NCBI GenBank assembly: GCA_947377285.1
Contig: CANCFT010000020.1
Span: forward strand, 1-58,143
Origin: Bacteriovoracaceae bacterium
GTDB taxonomy: Bacteria; Bdellovibrionota; Bacteriovoracia; Bacteriovoracales; Bacteriovoracaceae
Direction: 5' to 3'
Length of the DNA stretch: 58,143 nucleotides
Under the pieces are notes generated by a model, which saw only the letters and a program-made list of their open reading frames with translations, was not told the DNA's origin and did no database searches. Each line of letters begins with the position of its first letter. Position 1 is the stretch's first letter. Both the position numbers and the translations under genes were made by a program. Positions 9,014-17,386 of this stretch are shown here, in pieces.

Positions 9014-9052
9014 TTTGATGCTGCTTTGTTTATTTTTTTGTTTATTTCTTTG

Positions 9053-9547
9053 TTATTTTTTTGATTTATCGAGGAGTTTAGCATTTAAGGTTTCTAAAAA
9101 ATAAAGTTCTTTAGTTTCTGCATAAAGCATTCTTTGTGAATCTTTTGTTTCTCTAAATTCATTGAGAATTTTATAGAGTTCAAGATTTTTAATTTTATCT
9201 ACTTTAAGTGAGAGTTTGTTTAAAAGTTGAAGTTCCTTATTATTTGGTCTTTTTACTTTTTTAAAATAGTGTTCTGGTAGGTCTTTAACAGTTCTGACTG
9301 TTGGGAAGACACTTTTCGTAGGAATTGTAGTAACGAGATAGAGTGGATAAGGAAATAGTGGATGAAGATTATATTCTAAAATAATATGTTCTAAATCTAA
9401 AATGAGTTGATCTATTTTTGGTTTGCTTAGGCCTGTTAAGTTTATATAACAGGGGACTTTGCCTATTCTGGAATCGGCAACTAGAATTCGGAGTTTATTA
9501 GCCTCCATTTCATTAAGGAGTATCTCTTCAAAAATAGGAATTTTCAT
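9053..9547 (-). CDS. hypothetical protein
   Basis: The frame is open to an ATG at 9607, but the ATG at 9547 is favoured. An AGGA lies 11 bases upstream of it, and a TATACT -10 box (9584-9589 on the minus strand) would start transcription between the two ATGs. The product from 9547 is about 164 residues, begins MKIPIFEEILLNEME and contains a beta-alpha pattern (LRILVADSRIGKVPCYINLTGLSKPKID split over two strands) followed by a basic helical C-terminus. No family was recognised. It is divergent from the gene at 9634 and likely co-transcribed with the gene at 8633-9013. Confidence 0.5.
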   Translation of the reverse strand: MKIPIFEEILLNEMEANKLRILVADSRIGKVPCYINLTGLSKPKIDQLILDLEHIILEYNLHPLFPYPLYLVTTIPTKSVFPTVRTVKDLPEHYFKKVKRPNNKELQLLNKLSLKVDKIKNLELYKILNEFRETKDSQRMLYAETKELYFLETLNAKLLDKSKK

Positions 9548-9583
9548 AATTTTACATTTCCTGGATTCACATGCTCTTTTTAT

Positions 9584-9608
9584 AGTATAATCTAAAATGA
9601 GTCTCATT
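9584..9608. promoter_or_regulatory. overlapping divergent -10 boxes with 13-base palindrome
   Basis: A perfect TATAAT (9586-9591) faces right towards the gene at 9634, and TATACT (9584-9589 read on the minus strand) faces left towards 9547. Immediately beside them is the palindrome AATGAGTCTCATT (9596-9608), which is the right size and place for a dimeric regulator that would affect both promoters. The boxes and palindrome are seen directly; promoter activity and the regulator are inferred. No good -35 match was found for either direction. Confidence 0.45.
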
Positions 9609-9633
9609 ATGAATCAAACAGAATAAGGAAATT

Positions 9634-10326
9634 ATGTTCAATATTCCCTATGTATCCATGCCAGAACATTTTACTCGACTATTGGTTTCAAATATTCAAA
9701 ACAGTACATTGAGTAATACAAATCTTGAAATGTATTTAAGTGAAAATAAGGAACTCCATACCCTTATTAGAAAAATTTTTAGAGATATTGATCCAGATGG
9801 TTTCTTAGGGAAGATACTTTCTATTTCAGGATGGACAGGGATCCGAAATAGATTGGCCGCTGTTTATATTGAATACGCAATGAATGGAAAATTTCCAGAT
9901 ACTGCAAATCTCACATTGGTCAATGACATTGTAAATATTGAAAATAAATTAAGACATTTTACACCATCAGGCTTTTCACGAGCTTTTTTACTTGGATTTT
10001 ATGCCAAAATGACTTTAGTTCAAATTAAAAAATCAACTGATGGGAAAAACCCACTCATAATCAATGATGAGCATTTTGAATTTATGAAATGGTCGAAGAC
10101 TAAATCTATTCGTATTGATTGGCTATTTCTACAATTGATTCAATACAATCATTTTTTAGGAACTGAAAGACTTAAATCTCTTCTTTCAAACGGCGCAAAA
10201 TATGAAACACTTTTTGCACTTTTATCAGCTCAAGAACAAAAACTCATGATTGATAATTGTATGGTTTATGGCGCTTCTATAAATGATACTGATATCTTTT
10301 TAACAGATGTAACGAGTCTTTCTTAA
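9634..10326 (+). CDS. unknown protein upstream of CpaF-type ATPase
   Basis: This 230-residue soluble protein begins MFNIPYVSMPEHFTRLL after an AAGGA ribosome site. It is predominantly helical, with motifs ILSISGWTGIRNRLAAVYIEYAMNG split near residues 62-85 and a C-terminal Asp-rich end. No family was recognised. It is followed after 13 bases by the secretion-type ATPase gene at 10340, so the two are almost certainly one operon. A role with that ATPase is a positional inference. Confidence 0.55.
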   Translation: MFNIPYVSMPEHFTRLLVSNIQNSTLSNTNLEMYLSENKELHTLIRKIFRDIDPDGFLGKILSISGWTGIRNRLAAVYIEYAMNGKFPDTANLTLVNDIVNIENKLRHFTPSGFSRAFLLGFYAKMTLVQIKKSTDGKNPLIINDEHFEFMKWSKTKSIRIDWLFLQLIQYNHFLGTERLKSLLSNGAKYETLFALLSAQEQKLMIDNCMVYGASINDTDIFLTDVTSLS

Positions 10327-10339
10327 TTTTGGGACTAAT

Positions 10340-11377
10340 ATGACAAATGCTATTTGGAATTTAATTAACGATTTAAATAAAAAAACAGGAATAACTGAAA
10401 TCTTAATCAATGATCCTAAGCATGTGTTTGTTGAAAGAAGTGGTCAGTTAATTCAAATCAATGCAAATTTGCCCGAAAAAGATATTGCAGAATTTATTAA
10501 AGAAATCGCTGATTACAATCAAAAAGTCTGTGATTTTGATAATCCCATTTTAGATGGAAATCTTCCAGATGGTTCTAGAATAAATATTATTCATGAGCCT
10601 TTTGTCCAGGGAAGTCCGGCCATTTCAATTCGAAAATATTTAAAATCGATTTATAGTTTCGAAGGAACTCCTAATGCCTTTGGATTGACGCCAGAATGGA
10701 TTCAATTTTTAAAAGCAATGATGGCTTCAAAACTTAACGTAGTGGTCTCTGGAGGAACGAGTGTAGGGAAAACCACGTTTCTTAATTTATTGATAAATGA
10801 AATTGCCAAAACTGAAAGACTTGTAACGATTGAAGATACAATTGAACTTACTGTTAATCTTCCAAATGTAGTGAGACTCGAATCAGGAGCAAAATCGCTA
10901 CAGAGTAAAAGTAATTTGACAACCCGAGACCTGGTGAAAAATACCTTAAGAATGAGACCCGACCGGATCATCATAGGTGAGATTAGGGGAGCAGAACTTT
11001 TTGATTTACTTCAAGCAATGAACACAGGTCATGAAGGAAGCATGACTTCAGTTCATGCCAATTCAGCTGGAGAGTGCTTATCGAGAATGGAAACTCTATT
11101 TCTCTTAGCAGGTTTTGAAATGCCTTTAGTTGTTGTAAGAAAGCAAATGTCTACGGCCATTAATTTTATTGTTCAATTAGGCCGAGATAATAATGGTCAA
11201 AGAGTTATTGAAGAAATTATTGAAGTTGCAGGTATGGAAGGTTCAACTATTTTAATATCTTCAATTGCAAAGCGAGTAGATGGAATCTTGACTTTTATGG
11301 GGATTGCTCCAAAAGTTTTTGAAAGGCTTCATCAAGATGGGGGATTGCCTTATCATTTTTTTGAAAAAATGGATTAA
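10340..11377 (+). CDS. CpaF/VirB11-type secretion ATPase
   Basis: This family forms hexameric ATPases that power type II, type IV and Tad secretion or pili. The 345-residue protein has a Walker A GGTSVGKTT (138-146), an acidic box TIEDTIEL (163-170), a Walker B-like RIIIGEIRGAEL (209-220) and the His box GHEGSMTSVHA (230-240). An N-terminal domain (about 1-115, ending ISIRKY) is the usual CpaF-type cap. The arrangement is closer to CpaF/TadA than to PilB or PilT, which have cysteine zinc motifs. No TadB/TadC, pilin or secretin gene is adjacent, so it is an orphan here; its only partner by position is the unknown gene at 9634. Confidence 0.88.
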   Translation: MTNAIWNLINDLNKKTGITEILINDPKHVFVERSGQLIQINANLPEKDIAEFIKEIADYNQKVCDFDNPILDGNLPDGSRINIIHEPFVQGSPAISIRKYLKSIYSFEGTPNAFGLTPEWIQFLKAMMASKLNVVVSGGTSVGKTTFLNLLINEIAKTERLVTIEDTIELTVNLPNVVRLESGAKSLQSKSNLTTRDLVKNTLRMRPDRIIIGEIRGAELFDLLQAMNTGHEGSMTSVHANSAGECLSRMETLFLLAGFEMPLVVVRKQMSTAINFIVQLGRDNNGQRVIEEIIEVAGMEGSTILISSIAKRVDGILTFMGIAPKVFERLHQDGGLPYHFFEKMD

Positions 11378-12072
11378 TAATTTTCCACTCCATTTGTAGT
11401 AACTGAAGTTATTCCTTTTAAAATGGCAACTCCTGAACTTGTACCAAGTCTAGTTGCTCCGGCCGCAATCATTTCTTGGGCCGTTTTGAGGTCTCTTACT
11501 CCACCAGAAGCTTTTACTTCCATTCCTTGAAGAATAGATTTTTTCATTAACTTTACATCTTCGATTGTGGCCCCACTTATTGAAAATCCAGTAGATGTTT
11601 TTACAAAATGAGCACCAGCAAGTGAAGCCAATTCACAACTTTTTATTTTTTCAGTTTCATCAAGCAAGCAAGTTTCTAAAATGACTTTGACTTTTTTAGG
11701 ATGTGCAGCACTTACGACTTCTTGAATATCTTTTTGAACAATTTCCCATTCTTTATTTTTTACTGCCCCCAGATTTATCACCATATCAATTTCATGGGCA
11801 CCATCAGCAATGGCTTTTTTCGTTTCAAAAATTTTTGTTTCAGTGTTATTTGCCCCAAGAGGGAAGCCGATCACCGTGCAAACTAAAACATCACTTCCTT
11901 TAAGGAGTGAGCTAGCTTTTTGGACATAATAGGGATTGATACAAACCGAAAAAAAGTGATGAGACATTGCTTCGTCGCACAGGAGCTGAATTTGATCAAT
12001 TGTTGCATCTGCTTTGAGCAAAGTATGATCAATCATGCGGTTAATTGAAAGTTTTTCTTGATTAGTATTCAT
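11374..12072 (-). CDS. deoC: deoxyribose-phosphate aldolase
   Basis: DeoC cleaves 2-deoxyribose 5-phosphate into acetaldehyde and glyceraldehyde 3-phosphate in nucleoside salvage. The 232-residue protein is of normal length. It has the Schiff-base lysine in HFVKTSTGF (Lys158 counting from 12072), the proton-relay lysine in VKASGGVRD (Lys187) and EIDMVIN. The ATG at 12072 is preferred over an in-frame one at 12084 because GGGG precedes it. The stop shares TTAA with the convergent ATPase gene. The gene is divergent from the histidine kinase at 12111. Confidence 0.95.
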   Translation of the reverse strand: MNTNQEKLSINRMIDHTLLKADATIDQIQLLCDEAMSHHFFSVCINPYYVQKASSLLKGSDVLVCTVIGFPLGANNTETKIFETKKAIADGAHEIDMVINLGAVKNKEWEIVQKDIQEVVSAAHPKKVKVILETCLLDETEKIKSCELASLAGAHFVKTSTGFSISGATIEDVKLMKKSILQGMEVKASGGVRDLKTAQEMIAAGATRLGTSSGVAILKGITSVTTNGVENY

Positions 12073-12110
12073 GCAGAACCCCATATTATCTTTACAAAGA
12101 AGCGAGATTT

Positions 12111-13073
12111 TTGAACACTCCTAGTATGATTAAATCTCGCTGGTTTTACCATCCCTTATTCATTTTTATTTTTTCCTTAATTGCCTTAGGCTCTTCTTTG
12201 GCCATTTATATTCGTTCCTATTTATTGGTAAATGCAGCATTAGAAGAAGTCATTTTTAAATACCATTTAAATGCTGAAAGTTTAATGCAAACCCAAACGT
12301 GGGTTTTAATCTTGGTCCTTTCACTTTTAGTTGCAGTTATTTTAGCAGGACTTTTGATTATATATATTTATTACCAAAAAATGATTCAGCTTTATCGACT
12401 GCAGCAAAATTTTATAAATGGATTCACCCACGAACTTAAAACACCGATTGCTTCTCTTCAATTATTTTTAGAGACTTTTATTCGACATGAGCTTCCTCGC
12501 TTAGAACAATTAAAATACTTAGAGTATATGAAGCGAGATACCGTGCGACTTGCCGATAATGTAAACCGCATTTTGAACTTAAGCCGACTAGAAGATCGAA
12601 ATTTTAAAGCAGATTTTATTGAACAAGATTTAGTCATACTCATCCATTCTTTTTTAGAAAATACACCTCATCTTTTTGAAGAGGGAAACGTCACTTTTCA
12701 ATCTGATATTCAATCATTAATTTTACCAATTGATACTGCTCTTTTTGAAATGTTAATGATGAACTTGATTACAAATGCTCTCATTTATAATAAATCTCCT
12801 GTTAAAAAAGTGGAAATAACTCTAATGCTCCAAGGGAAAACGATTTATTTAGATTTTAAAGACAATGGTATTGGAATAGATAAATATCAATTAAAGCGTA
12901 TTTTTAAAAAGTTTTACCAAGTGGGCAAGACGACGAAAGGCTCTGGTCTTGGTCTTTATATCGTTCAGAGTATTGCGAAACTTCACAAAGGGGAAATCAC
13001 CGCTTATAGTATGGGCCCTGGTGCTGGTAGTGTGTTTCGCGTATCGCTTAGAAATTCGGAGACTAAATCATGA
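12111..13073 (+). CDS. membrane sensor histidine kinase
   Basis: This 320-residue kinase has two transmembrane segments (about 14-36 and 63-88) with a short periplasmic loop of only about 25 residues between them. The H box FTHELKTPIAS (His107), N box NLITNALIYN, G1 DNGIGI and G2 GSGLGLYIV follow. There is no separate HAMP, PAS or large sensor domain, so it probably senses within the membrane or via a partner. Translation likely starts at TTG 12111, with GCGAG upstream; the first ATG is at 12126 and has no clear ribosome site. The stop overlaps the response-regulator start as ATGA, so the two are a cognate pair. Confidence 0.9.
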   Translation: MNTPSMIKSRWFYHPLFIFIFSLIALGSSLAIYIRSYLLVNAALEEVIFKYHLNAESLMQTQTWVLILVLSLLVAVILAGLLIIYIYYQKMIQLYRLQQNFINGFTHELKTPIASLQLFLETFIRHELPRLEQLKYLEYMKRDTVRLADNVNRILNLSRLEDRNFKADFIEQDLVILIHSFLENTPHLFEEGNVTFQSDIQSLILPIDTALFEMLMMNLITNALIYNKSPVKKVEITLMLQGKTIYLDFKDNGIGIDKYQLKRIFKKFYQVGKTTKGSGLGLYIVQSIAKLHKGEITAYSMGPGAGSVFRVSLRNSETKS

Positions 13074-13831
13074 CTAATCTTACTGCAGGAAAAAAGATCC
13101 TTGTTATTGATGATGAAAAACATATTGCAGAGGCCATAAAATTAAATTTAAAAATGCTTGGTCATGAAGTTGTTGTCGGAGTAAATGGACTTGAAGGACT
13201 CAATTGGTGGAAAGAATTTTCACCAGATTTAGTCATTGTCGATTTAATGATGCCCGAAATTGATGGAATCGGAGTTATAACTGAAATTAGAAAAAGGGAT
13301 GTTAAAATTCCTATTTTAGTTATTTCAGCTAAAGACCAAGTGAAAGAAAAAATTCGTTGTTTAAGCCTTGGAGTAGATGATTACCTCTCTAAACCTTTTG
13401 ATCTTGAAGAATTTCTCTTAAGAGTTAATAGACTTTTATTGAGATCTGACTGGTCCAAAAAAGAGAGTGATGAAAATGAAATAAATAATTCAATTAAAAG
13501 TCAGGAATTAGAAAATATTGAAAGTTTCACCTTTGGAAAAAATACAATAGATTTTAAAAACCTTAAAGGATCTGCCAACGATTTAGTGTTTGACCTCACT
13601 CTGCAAGAAATAAAAATTTTAAAAATTTTTATTGGCAATCCTAATTTTCCATTAACTCGCGAAGAGATTTTAGAAAAAGCCTTAGGTTATGACCGTGGAG
13701 TGACAACCAGAACGCTAGATAATTTTATTGTGCGTTTTAGAAAATACTTTGAAGAAGATCCTAAGAATCCGAAATACTTTAAAAGTGTGCGCTCAGTCGG
13801 TTATCTTTTTGACCCAGCTCAAGTGCCTTAA
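13070..13831 (+). CDS. OmpR/PhoB-family response regulator
   Basis: The receiver domain (about 8-122) has the acidic pocket DDE (14-16), phospho-acceptor Asp58 in VIVDLMMP and Lys108 in LSKPFD. A poorly conserved acidic linker follows. The C-terminal winged helix (about 165-250) has the usual LTREEILEKALGY and VRSVGYLF elements. At 253 residues it is slightly longer than typical (about 230) because of the linker. It is coupled to the kinase at 12111 by a 4-base overlap. fabI begins 92 bases downstream with its own promoter-like sequence, so regulation of fabI is possible but not shown. Confidence 0.92.
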   Translation: MTNLTAGKKILVIDDEKHIAEAIKLNLKMLGHEVVVGVNGLEGLNWWKEFSPDLVIVDLMMPEIDGIGVITEIRKRDVKIPILVISAKDQVKEKIRCLSLGVDDYLSKPFDLEEFLLRVNRLLLRSDWSKKESDENEINNSIKSQELENIESFTFGKNTIDFKNLKGSANDLVFDLTLQEIKILKIFIGNPNFPLTREEILEKALGYDRGVTTRTLDNFIVRFRKYFEEDPKNPKYFKSVRSVGYLFDPAQVP

Positions 13832-13894
13832 CACGATCATTGGTCTAGACAAAAACCACCCTCTCCATTAAAGTTTTAATACTTTTTCACTTAC

Positions 13895-13900
13895 TATAAT
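13895..13900 (+). promoter_or_regulatory. -10 box of fabI promoter
   Basis: A perfect TATAAT lies 24 bases upstream of the fabI start codon, followed by a strong AGGAG ribosome site at 13913-13917. No matching -35 hexamer is evident at the usual distance, so this is a partial promoter call. Confidence 0.45.
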
Positions 13901-13923
13901 TTAATATTCTCTAGGAGATAAAA

Positions 13924-14691
13924 ATGGGTCTGCTCAATGGAAAAAAAGCCCTAATATTAGGTGTTGCTAACGATATGTCGATTGCTTGGGGAATTGCGAA
14001 AGCTTTTAAAGAACAAGGCGCTAGTGTTGCACTTACATACCTAAACGAAAACTTGCAAAAAAGAGTCGATCCACTGGCCTTAGAAGTGGGTGCTGATTTT
14101 ACTTGTGAAATGGATGTTACAAATGATGCCCATTATCCAGCACTCAAAAAAACGATAGAAGAAAAATGGGGTAAATTTGATATCCTCATTCACTCTTTAG
14201 CTTTTGCAGATAAAAGTGATTTAAAAGGTCATTTTGTTGAAACATCTCGAGAAGGTTTTAAAATGGCCTGTGATATTTCAGCATTTTCTCTCATTGGTCT
14301 CTGCAATACATTAAAAGATAATCTTAATGATGATGCTTCAGTTATTGCTATGACATACCATGGGTCAACTAAAGTTTTAAAAGGCTATAACGTTATGGGA
14401 GTCGCCAAAGCAGCGCTTGAAGCTTCAACTCGTTATTTAGCTGATGACTTAGGCCCCTCTAATATTCGCGTAAATTGCATCTCTGCAGGCCCTATAAGAA
14501 CCCTGGCAGCAAGTGGAGTTCCAGGACTAAAAGATTTCTTAAAAGTTATTGAAGAAAAAGCACCTTTAAGAAAAAATGTTACACAAGATGATGTTGGTGG
14601 AAGTGCTGTTTATTTAGCATCAAAATTATCACATGGAGTGACTGGGCAAGTTTTATACGTAGATGCAGGTATTAATATTATTGGTGCTTAA
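13924..14691 (+). CDS. fabI: enoyl-[acyl-carrier-protein] reductase (NADH), FabI type
   Basis: FabI reduces trans-2-enoyl-ACP in the last step of each fatty-acid elongation round. The 255-residue protein is of family length. It has the divergent Gly motif GVANDMSIAWGIA (13-25), the FabI-specific active-site pair Tyr145 and Tyr155 with Lys162 (Y-x6-K in YNVMGVAK), and the substrate-loop GPIRTLAASGV. The start has a strong AGGAG site. A hairpin terminator follows at 14694. This is the FabI target class inhibited by triclosan; nothing in the sequence speaks to resistance. Confidence 0.97.
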   Translation: MGLLNGKKALILGVANDMSIAWGIAKAFKEQGASVALTYLNENLQKRVDPLALEVGADFTCEMDVTNDAHYPALKKTIEEKWGKFDILIHSLAFADKSDLKGHFVETSREGFKMACDISAFSLIGLCNTLKDNLNDDASVIAMTYHGSTKVLKGYNVMGVAKAALEASTRYLADDLGPSNIRVNCISAGPIRTLAASGVPGLKDFLKVIEEKAPLRKNVTQDDVGGSAVYLASKLSHGVTGQVLYVDAGINIIGA

Positions 14692-14693
14692 TT

Positions 14694-14733
14694 ATTTTTG
14701 GGCCAAGTGATTTTCTTGGCCCAAAAAAGTTTT
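14694..14733 (+). terminator. rho-independent terminator after fabI
   Basis: TTTTTGGGCCAAG pairs with CTTGGCCCAAAAA around an 7-base loop, and a run of seven T follows at about 14730. It lies between the convergent fabI and hemE stops. On the minus strand the stem is equally good but no T-run follows, so it probably serves fabI mainly. Confidence 0.75.
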
Positions 14734-14734
14734 T

Positions 14735-15778
14735 TTAATATTGGCAATGATCGTGTATCCACTGAACTGTCTTCAATACATTAGATTCCGGAGTAAGTTG
14801 TAGAACTCCATGTCCTAAACCACATATCCATTTATTCAATGGTAATCCGGCATCGGCCAAAGGTTGCCAAAACTGAGCCAATTTTTTTTCTAAAACAGGC
14901 CATTCATAATGCAAATAACTTGGGTCTAAATTTCCTTGAATCATATAGTCATTTCCTAGGACTTTTAGTGCCGTTTTAAGGGACATTCTCCAGTCGATTC
15001 CTAAAACATCAATATTTTTATCTTGAATTTCTTGTAAATAATCTATGTGGGTAAGTTTAGAGTAATAAACTATTTTTTTGTTTGGATGAACTTTTTTAAA
15101 TTCAGATGTAATTTTTTTAATAGCAGGTATAATAAATTCCTTAAAGTCAGGAAGTGTTAGTTCTCCAACAGCGGTATCAAATAAACAAATTGCTTCGCAA
15201 CCACCTTCGGCCTGTAAATACATCTCTGTTAAGAGTTCAGGAATTAAAAGATCTAAAAATCCTTGAAACCGGCCATCATAAAAACCCAATTTAGAGCTTG
15301 TTAAATCACCCTTATGAGAACCCTCAACCGCATAGGTATATAGTGTAAATGGTGCACCAACAAATCCTAATAGCGTCTTTGTTTTATTCAACTCTGCGCG
15401 TATAAGGCGACTCGCTTCCTTTTGAAATTGATAATATTCAAGCGACGGAGTTGTGATTTTACATTTTTTTAAATCATTTGCAGACTCCAATCTAAATTCT
15501 AATGTAGGAGGGCCACTTTTATACGAGAGACCTAAACCTAATTGTTCAAGTGGAAATAATAAATCTGAAAATAAAATGGCCGCATCGAAATTAAAATCGC
15601 GAATTGGTCCCATCGTTATTTCACATGCAAGTTTGGGGTCTTTACACATCGTCATGAAATCAGAATCTTTTTTAATACCTTGGTAATGAGAATGGTAACG
15701 GCCGGCCTGTCTCATAAACCATACAGGTACTTCTGTTTTACTAGAGATGTTTTTATTTCTATCGTTAAAAAGTCCCAT
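14735..15778 (-). CDS. hemE: uroporphyrinogen decarboxylase
   Basis: HemE removes four acetate carboxyls from uroporphyrinogen III to give coproporphyrinogen III. The 347-residue protein has the substrate-binding PVWFMRQAGRYHSHY (17-31), ILFSDLLFPLEQLG, FVGAPFTLYTYAVEG and the C-terminal GLGHGVLQLTPESNV, all HemE signatures. Length is normal. It is the last gene of the minus-strand cluster hemA-hemCD-hemL-kinase-regulator-hemE and begins 23 bases after the response regulator stop. Confidence 0.96.
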   Translation of the reverse strand: MGLFNDRNKNISSKTEVPVWFMRQAGRYHSHYQGIKKDSDFMTMCKDPKLACEITMGPIRDFNFDAAILFSDLLFPLEQLGLGLSYKSGPPTLEFRLESANDLKKCKITTPSLEYYQFQKEASRLIRAELNKTKTLLGFVGAPFTLYTYAVEGSHKGDLTSSKLGFYDGRFQGFLDLLIPELLTEMYLQAEGGCEAICLFDTAVGELTLPDFKEFIIPAIKKITSEFKKVHPNKKIVYYSKLTHIDYLQEIQDKNIDVLGIDWRMSLKTALKVLGNDYMIQGNLDPSYLHYEWPVLEKKLAQFWQPLADAGLPLNKWICGLGHGVLQLTPESNVLKTVQWIHDHCQY

Positions 15779-15801
15779 CGTTTGTCATCCTTAGAAAAAA
15801 T

Positions 15802-16491
15802 TTATTTATTAATAATTAATTTATAACCAATACTTCTTATACTTTGTATTTCAATACTTTTGTGTGGATCGCTTTCACACCATTTTCGAAGTTTAACGAT
15901 ATAGTTATCGACAGTTCTATTTGATGGGAATTTAGCTTCTCCCCAAATTTGTTCAATTATTTCTTCTCTAGTAATTGCATGGTTTTGTTTTTTATAAAGC
16001 AATTCCAAAATGGCACATTCTTTTTGTGATAGGGCCAAAATTATTCCTTCAAAGTCTTGAACTTCATAACGACTAAACCATATTTTTAAACCACCATGCT
16101 TTATTTCTTCTGGGAGTGTTTTGAGATTTAATTGTGTTTTTAAAATGCGGTCTAATCTTAAAATAAGTTCTTTTAAGGCAAATGGCTTAGTTATATAATC
16201 TTCAGCACCTATTTCGAGGGCCTCAACTTTTATTTCCGGGTCATTGAGGGCCGATAAAAATAAAAGGACAAAATCTTTTCTAAGTTCTCGAAAGATTTTT
16301 GCGAGAATAATGCCGTTAGTGTCAGGTAAACCAATATCCATCAAGATTACACTTGGACTTTTTGATTTAAAATAGGTTTGTGCCTCTGCTCCCGTTTTGG
16401 CCCATGCCACTTGGTGGCCTAAGCCTTGGAGGTATTCTTCTAACGTACTTCCTAAATTATATTCATCTTCAACAATTAAAATATTAAGCAT
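15802..16491 (-). CDS. OmpR-family response regulator in haem operon
   Basis: The ATG at 16491 gives MLNILIVEDEY, the natural start of a receiver domain, has GGAG just upstream and overlaps the kinase gene by 8 bases; the frame is open a little further upstream but without need. The receiver has Asp52 in ILMDIGLPD and Lys102 in YITKPFA. The winged-helix effector follows from about residue 130 (LSQKECAILELLYK, VDNYIVKLRKW, IRSIGYKL). With about 229 residues it is standard. It lies between the kinase and hemE, so it is co-transcribed with haem biosynthesis genes. Confidence 0.92.
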   Translation of the reverse strand: MLNILIVEDEYNLGSTLEEYLQGLGHQVAWAKTGAEAQTYFKSKSPSVILMDIGLPDTNGIILAKIFRELRKDFVLLFLSALNDPEIKVEALEIGAEDYITKPFALKELILRLDRILKTQLNLKTLPEEIKHGGLKIWFSRYEVQDFEGIILALSQKECAILELLYKKQNHAITREEIIEQIWGEAKFPSNRTVDNYIVKLRKWCESDPHKSIEIQSIRSIGYKLIINK

Positions 16492-17386
16492 GTGTCTCCT
16501 CACTACTTTTAAACACAAGTGAGAATGTTAAATGTGTTGTTCCAAGAATTGAGAGTTCACCATCCATTTTTTCTAAAAGTTTCTTGGACAGATAAAGGCC
16601 AATACCAGAACCTTTTGTTGAGTTATATTTATAAAAGAGATTACCTAGTTTGTTTTTATCACCATGAAATTCACCTTCGTCTTGATAGGTGAGAATAACA
16701 ACGTTTTGAGTTTGAGTAATATTAATTTTAATTTTTTTTGAATGAGTATGAGTTCGAGTATTTTCAAATAAATTTTTAATAATTAATTCTAAGGCAAATT
16801 CATCAGCAACAATATTGATATCTTGGTTTTTAGACTCGATCTCAAGTGTTAATCCATTGGCCCATTTTTTACCTAAATTATTAATGAATGGAATAATTTT
16901 TAAGGCAGTTAGGTTTAATTCACCACCGCGTTCAATCCGTGAAAGTTGAAGGATCTTATCCATTTGGGTTTCTAGTTTTCCGGTATCTTCAATCAACCTT
17001 GAACTCAATCTATTTAGAGTTGAATCATTTTTTGCAATGAGGATTTCATTAATAACTTCTCCTTGAAGCCTAATACTTGCGAGAGGCGTTTTTAATTCAT
17101 GAGTCAATGACGCAAAAAAAGCTTGTAATGACTTAGTTTTTCTTTGGTCTTTTAAATAAAGAATTAATAAACTTATCGAAAGCAATAGAAGAAGAATTAG
17201 AAAACTTCCTCCTTCCCAGACAATCATTTTTGTAACTTTTAACCGATCAGTATGGGCCAACATATTTTCAAAATTAAAGATTAAATAAATCCACCAAACT
17301 CCAATCATTAATAAAACTAAGGCCCAAAGTATTGAGAGCGAAAATAATATTTTTGAAGAGTGATCAAAGGGATTTTTAACTTTCAT
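16484..17386 (-). CDS. membrane sensor histidine kinase in haem operon
   Basis: The kinase is 300 residues with two transmembrane segments (about 13-36 and 58-78) and a very short periplasmic loop. The H box is SLTHELKTPLAS (His96), followed by NLFENTRTHTHS as a divergent N box and GSGIGLYLSKKL as the G2 box; the G1 box is weak (YQDEGEFHG). There is no dedicated input domain. The start overlaps the hemL stop by one base (TAATG) and its end overlaps the regulator by 8 bases. The likely signal, from context only, is membrane or haem related. Confidence 0.88.
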   Translation of the reverse strand: MKVKNPFDHSSKILFSLSILWALVLLMIGVWWIYLIFNFENMLAHTDRLKVTKMIVWEGGSFLILLLLLSISLLILYLKDQRKTKSLQAFFASLTHELKTPLASIRLQGEVINEILIAKNDSTLNRLSSRLIEDTGKLETQMDKILQLSRIERGGELNLTALKIIPFINNLGKKWANGLTLEIESKNQDINIVADEFALELIIKNLFENTRTHTHSKKIKINITQTQNVVILTYQDEGEFHGDKNKLGNLFYKYNSTKGSGIGLYLSKKLLEKMDGELSILGTTHLTFSLVFKSSEETHA

